From NCBI GenBank assembly GCA_001466705.2, contig LATX02000175.1, positions 434,001 through 498,000 of the forward strand: a stretch of DNA of 64,000 nt, in the 5' to 3' direction. Of this stretch, positions 56,758 to 64,000 are shown piece after piece; the first letter of the stretch is position 1, and each line of letters begins with the position of its first letter. The translations under genes and the position numbers were made by a program. The notes below the pieces were generated by a model. The model was not told the DNA's origin. It ran no database searches and saw only the letters and a list, made by a program, of their open reading frames with translations. This DNA comes from Moniliophthora roreri (Eukaryota > Basidiomycota > Agaricomycetes > Agaricales > Marasmiaceae).

Positions 56758-56913
56758 TTCCCATTCGCTTCGCAGAGATTTAAAATTCGGATAATAGGAG
56801 GCTGAGTCTGCGACTCGCCTCAGACTTACCTGAAATCCCTTTCCGCCCCTTCCGATACTCGCGCCTCCGTTAGGAGGGGCAAGAGTCACCATATGGTCTG
56901 GCTTGCGAGTCTA
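56758..56913 (-). repeat. Right inverted terminal repeat
   Basis: The outer end gcttgcgagtcta mirrors the left end. It includes cttcgcagagatttaaaatt and the palindromic-looking gcctccgttaggagg. Confidence 0.75.
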
Positions 56914-57092
56914 CTGTTTTTTTTTTTTTATATTTGACATTGGTGGTTACATTGTAATTCTCATATTCATGTTCCGGATTGCTCATCCGAGCCTCAGGCT
57001 TGAAGTTAAAATGAAGGCGGGAGCTCTGCCCTCAGGCTCTGGAAGGATTGCATGCTCCAATTATCTTCACATTTCGTTGACACCACCCCCTC

Positions 57093-58332
57093 ATGCTTCT
57101 GACCATGCCAATCTTTGCAACTTCTGCAATGCCCATGCTTAGGCTGGGAAACCAGCTTGTGTCGGGTCTTTATACGCTGTTCTTGTTCACCAAAAGCGAC
57201 GTGATTCTCGTAGTTTTCCCAATGGTGCGTTTCCCGTACGAATTGTCAGTGGATACCCAGTACCCACAGTAGCATGTAGCTCATTATAGCATTGGTTCTG
57301 GTTGGCCCTACCGATTTCATTTCTTTCTACACTGCGTTTATATGGCTAGAACTACATCTCCTGGCGTTTGACGTGAGCTTTTCATTCCTCCGTGCACCTT
57401 TCTCTATTCATGTGCCTTCTCAGATCAAGAATCAGGTCGGCAAAGTGATACCCTCAATGGAGAAGTAGCTCACGCAACCCACTTTCAGCTAATCGGTATA
57501 GAAGAGGACCGGCTCTGCAAGCCTGATCGCCCCTTCCCATCAGGTCGCATCTCCCCCGAAAAAGGACAGGCTCTATACATAACGGTTGTCGCTGCCTCTT
57601 TCTGTTTAAGTTTCTTTCAGGGTTTGACCGTAGTTTCCACTGCCTATTTCTGCGCCACGACATTATACAATGAATACGGACTGTCGAGGAATCTTGTGCT
57701 CAAGAGCCCTACTGGAGCAGTCGGCTACATGTGTTATTGCTGGGGGACAACCTACATCATGGGTGAGAACGAAGTTCTCGCATGTGGAATTCTACTGATT
57801 CCTGAATTGGCATAGGTCACAATCAACCCCTCGATACGACTGCAATCAGTGCTATCATATGCAGTGGGCTCGTATTCTCGTTTACAGTGTGTACCACAGG
57901 ATACTCTCTCTCTCTTTTCCCACTTAGTTAATGAAATCTTTAAGGGACACGCGCAAGATTTTAGAGATCGCTCCGGGGATGCTCTGATGGGGCGCAAAAC
58001 AGTTCCGCTGGCTTTGTCTCCAGGGGCGGCACGTTGGTCACTGTTTTTTATTATCTTTGCTTTCACGATGGGTTTAATACAATTCTGGTCGCCGCCACTG
58101 CCTGTCTCCACTACATTCATTTGTCTCTGCTTTGTCACCTCACTCAGATTTATAATTCATCAATCTGAGGAAGAGGACCGCAAATCCTTTCGCTGGTACG
58201 AAGTAAGTTTGCCACGGCCGTTGTCCCATTCGTGGCACTTATCATTTGTGCGCTCAGCTTTGGCTTCTTTGTGCCCACATACTCCCAGTTTTCCAACGCA
58301 TTTCAACTTCGGGCGAAAGCTCGATCCTATGA
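57093..58332 (+). CDS. UbiA-family membrane prenyltransferase or terpene cyclase
   Basis: Seven exons (57093-57224, 57280-57372, 57424-57435, 57489-57762, 57816-57886, 57945-58202, 58258-58332) give about 304 residues, the usual UbiA length. Start chosen at MLLTMPIFATSAMPMLRLGN; another in-frame Met lies 12 codons on. The first helix region reads SGLYTLFLFTKSDVILVVFP. The first prenyl-diphosphate motif is NQLIGIEEDRLCKPDRPFPS with GRIS. Then ALYITVVAASFCLSFFQGLT, GAVGYMCYCWGTTYIMG, and the second motif GHAQDFRDRSGDALMGRKTV. It ends LWLLCAHILPVFQRISTSGE. Several hydrophobic helices. Canonical members have NDxxDxxxD at the first site; the Gln and Glu variants seen here also occur in UbiA-type terpene cyclases of fungi, so the reaction (prenyl transfer or cyclisation) is open. 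Exon 3 is only 12 nt. Confidence 0.85.
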
Positions 58333-58941
58333 TCATCGATCACCGATCGACCACATGTGGTTCCCGCGTAAATCCGTCAATCAAGGGCCTGTGACAGCCG
58401 CGGCTTTTCCCTCGCACGCATTTACCACCCTCGTTTACCCTCAACACCTCCTCTCAACTCACCGATTCCCACAATTCTCGTCATCGTTCGGAATGGTCTC
58501 GATATCGCCCAGGGTGGTTCTCATCGTCATCATCTCGGGTTGAAAATTCTAGGTGCGTCTCAATATCTTGAAGCATTTTTTTACCGCTAATTTCTATGTC
58601 TAGATTTTTGATACTCAATTTTATTTACCCTCACATTGTACTTCTACGACTACGAAATTCAATCAGAAAATTTTTCTATAGAATATGCTTCAAGGACCCC
58701 ACATTGGTATAAGATACAGCTTGCTCTAGTCAAAGCCCAGAGCCCTGGCTCCCGCTCCCCCGCTTCCTTCACGCCTGTCAGCCCCGCGAATACTCGAAGC
58801 CCAGGAATGTTGTGAGTGCCGATAAGCAGTACCTTCTTCCTTCCTGGACACTCAAAGCCCAGAACGCACCATGGTTAATGATGAAGAGGGTGCCACAGGG
58901 TTTATTAGGAATAACAGGTCGGTATCGTTCAGGTCACTCAG
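58333..58941. other. Interval after the UbiA gene
   Basis: No complete gene. A frame near 58682-58815 (PHWYKIQLALVKAQ, then SFTPVSPANTRSPG) and one near 58830-58900 (LLPSWTLKAQNAPWLMMKRV) could be upstream exons of the fragment that follows, but I could not join them with confidence. Confidence 0.35.
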
Positions 58942-59218
58942 GTCAAGCCCATTCCTTTCCACCCTCAGTATACACGACTTGACATGCACCGTGACGGCTA
59001 CTTCCTGTGGAAAACCCATATGCCAGGCCGCGACGAATACAAAGTATTTCGCTCGAGCTCACTGGGTATCAATGAGTTCCTCAATAACTGTATCAACAGC
59101 GCTAATAGACGCCAATACAATGTTAGTATAGTAGCTGTTTCCCGTACTAGACCCAGTTTTGCAGGGTCCTGGTGTCCTGGTCATCAGAGAAGTCGCTAGA
59201 AAGAAGCTTGGCGATTGA
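58942..59218 (+). CDS. Unrecognised gene, probable 3' exons
   Basis: An exon-like frame (58942-59121) reads VKPIPFHPQYTRLDMHRDGY, FLWKTHMPGRDEYKVFRSSS and LGINEFLNNCINSANRRQYN. A good intron (gttagt to ttgcag) leads in phase to GPGVLVIREVARKKLGD and a stop at 59216-59218. Composition and clean splicing suggest real coding sequence, but no family is recognised and the 5' part is unresolved. It lies inside the candidate cluster between the UbiA gene and the transporter. Confidence 0.4.
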
Positions 59219-60377
59219 CAATCATTTTCTTCGACTGTGAACGCACTGAGAGCACACTACTCTACAGCCAAATTCATCACCATTTGCGCCTCGGTTACTA
59301 ATCTACAGGATGAAGATATCCAGATCGATTGAGAACGACTTGTATATATATATGTGTGTGTACATCACATACGACCAGTTTGGTGTTACGAGTCGTAAAG
59401 AAATTGCTGTTGTCACGAAAATAGTACCGCAGAACGATTATGAGAATTACTGTATACAATTGAGTTGCATCCTAGCTTACCATTAGGCCATCTCGGTCCA
59501 AATGATGAAATATCTGATCGTCCTTCATTTGGGGGTAGCAGCTAAGTCATTAGAGGCGGCGAAAGAATAATTGGCGACAGGATAGCTGGTGGCTTCAAGG
59601 CATGTGGAATAGGCGATGTGGTAGAAGGTAGAGCTGGAAGCATTATGATGAGTGACTGGTTTATTCGGATGTGTGTCAACAGTGACGACCGTTCCGTTAG
59701 GTGCATTCGAGGGGAAGCAACTCGATCCTAGTTCATTTAGCGATTCCGACGGATGAGAATGTGCAGACCAGGCTACGGACGAGGCTCTCTCTAAGTGCAA
59801 TGTGTTACGCATTCACAAGACGAGACCTACTTCACTGAGGCGCATTTTCCGGTATTTCTCGTTCTTCACCCTCGTTGATGACCGTTGTACATTGTCTTCC
59901 CGACCAGATTCATGTCCAACGTCCTCTTCCATACAACACTTCAGAAGCTGATAGCTTGCTTTCGGCGTGGCTTCAGGTGTCGCAATGTTGTTTGTAAGCT
60001 CTCGTAATTGATGGAGTGTCGAGTTTTTCAAGTACGAGCAACATGGAGGAGTGAGAATCGGCGCTGTCATCGCCTTTGCCGAAAAACGAGAGCGACGAAG
60101 AGGAAGGTGAAGCAGACACGACCAGATTGTCAGGAAGGGCTGGAACAGATAATAACGATGAAGACGTGGTAGAGATCTGGAATAGCAATGTACATGGTCA
60201 ACGTAAAGTAGAGTTGGCTTCTGAACGACGCGACGGAAACGGCCGATCCAGCGGAGACTCGATTTACGGAACTTTCCGAAGACACATAAAGTACTCAACG
60301 CACGGGGGTATAGTAAGTATTTCCATATTCTAAGGTGAGTGGTAGATTGGTCATTGAATACGCCAGAAATAGCTCTG
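59219..60377. other. Interval without a convincing gene
   Basis: Frames on both strands are open for up to 220 codons, but they overlap each other and the transporter's end and show no domain. A short TA/TG microsatellite lies near 59340-59362. Confidence 0.4.

Positions 60378-64000
<3,623 letters not shown>

Larger units (their letters stand above)
55545..56913. mobile_element. Non-autonomous inverted-repeat element (MITE-like), about 1.37 kb
   Basis: The left end (from 55545, tatactcgcaagccag) and the right end (to 56913, read on the minus strand: tagactcgcaagccag) are inverted copies. The outermost 79 bp match at about 85 percent by eye, 10 of 12 differences being transitions, and similarity goes on for about another 40 bp. 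Both ends finish in TA, compatible with a TA target duplication. No transposase frame is seen inside. The interior (55669-55849) matches 11785-11959. Located between the 5' ends of the P450 and UbiA genes. Confidence 0.7.

Overview
The window is nuclear DNA from a filamentous basidiomycete, most likely a mushroom-forming Agaricomycete. Almost every gene is cut by many short introns of about 50-60 bp. Several proteins belong to families I know mainly from mushrooms: a PriA/fruit-body-protein-like secreted protein, a two-domain secreted family often mislabelled 'ribosomal protein S17', a DMPK-like AGC kinase with a long disordered tail, and a small thaumatin-like protein. No prokaryotic, viral or CRISPR-type structure was seen. 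Gene models were spliced by eye, so exon edges are proposals.

Left part (1-14.6 kb): two secreted/cell-surface proteins on the minus strand, then a patch of redox and hydrolase genes: a zinc-independent MDR reductase (minus), an aldo-keto reductase (plus), a short-chain dehydrogenase (minus, convergent with the reductase, 99 bp between stops) and a beta-lactamase-fold serine hydrolase (minus). A relic of a dispersed repeat lies at 11.8 kb.

Middle part (15-48 kb): mostly housekeeping and regulatory genes: AGC kinase, thaumatin-like gene with apparent lesions, a conserved disordered protein, a dead protein-disulfide-isomerase-like gene, an Slt2-type MAP kinase next to a Kre9/Knh1-like cell-surface protein, a chromo-domain coiled-coil protein, an F-box/WD40 protein, a class I alpha-mannosidase (GH47) and a 7.5 kb BEACH-WD40 gene.

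Right part (50-64 kb): a Zn2Cys6 transcription factor, a cytochrome P450, a UbiA-family prenyltransferase or terpene cyclase, an unrecognised fragment and an ABCC (Yor1-like) transporter. Regulator, oxygenase, membrane prenyl enzyme and exporter side by side look like a small terpenoid/meroterpenoid gene cluster (inference). A 1.37 kb element with inverted terminal repeats fills nearly all of the shared upstream region between the P450 and the UbiA gene. A fragment of the same repeat family is the relic at 11.8 kb.

Most notable sequence features: a 27-base homopolymer acting as the polypyrimidine tract of an intron; a Zn2Cys6 motif split over five exons including one of 5 nt; a 7-nt exon; three GC-AG introns; and the inverted-repeat element in the P450/UbiA promoter region.
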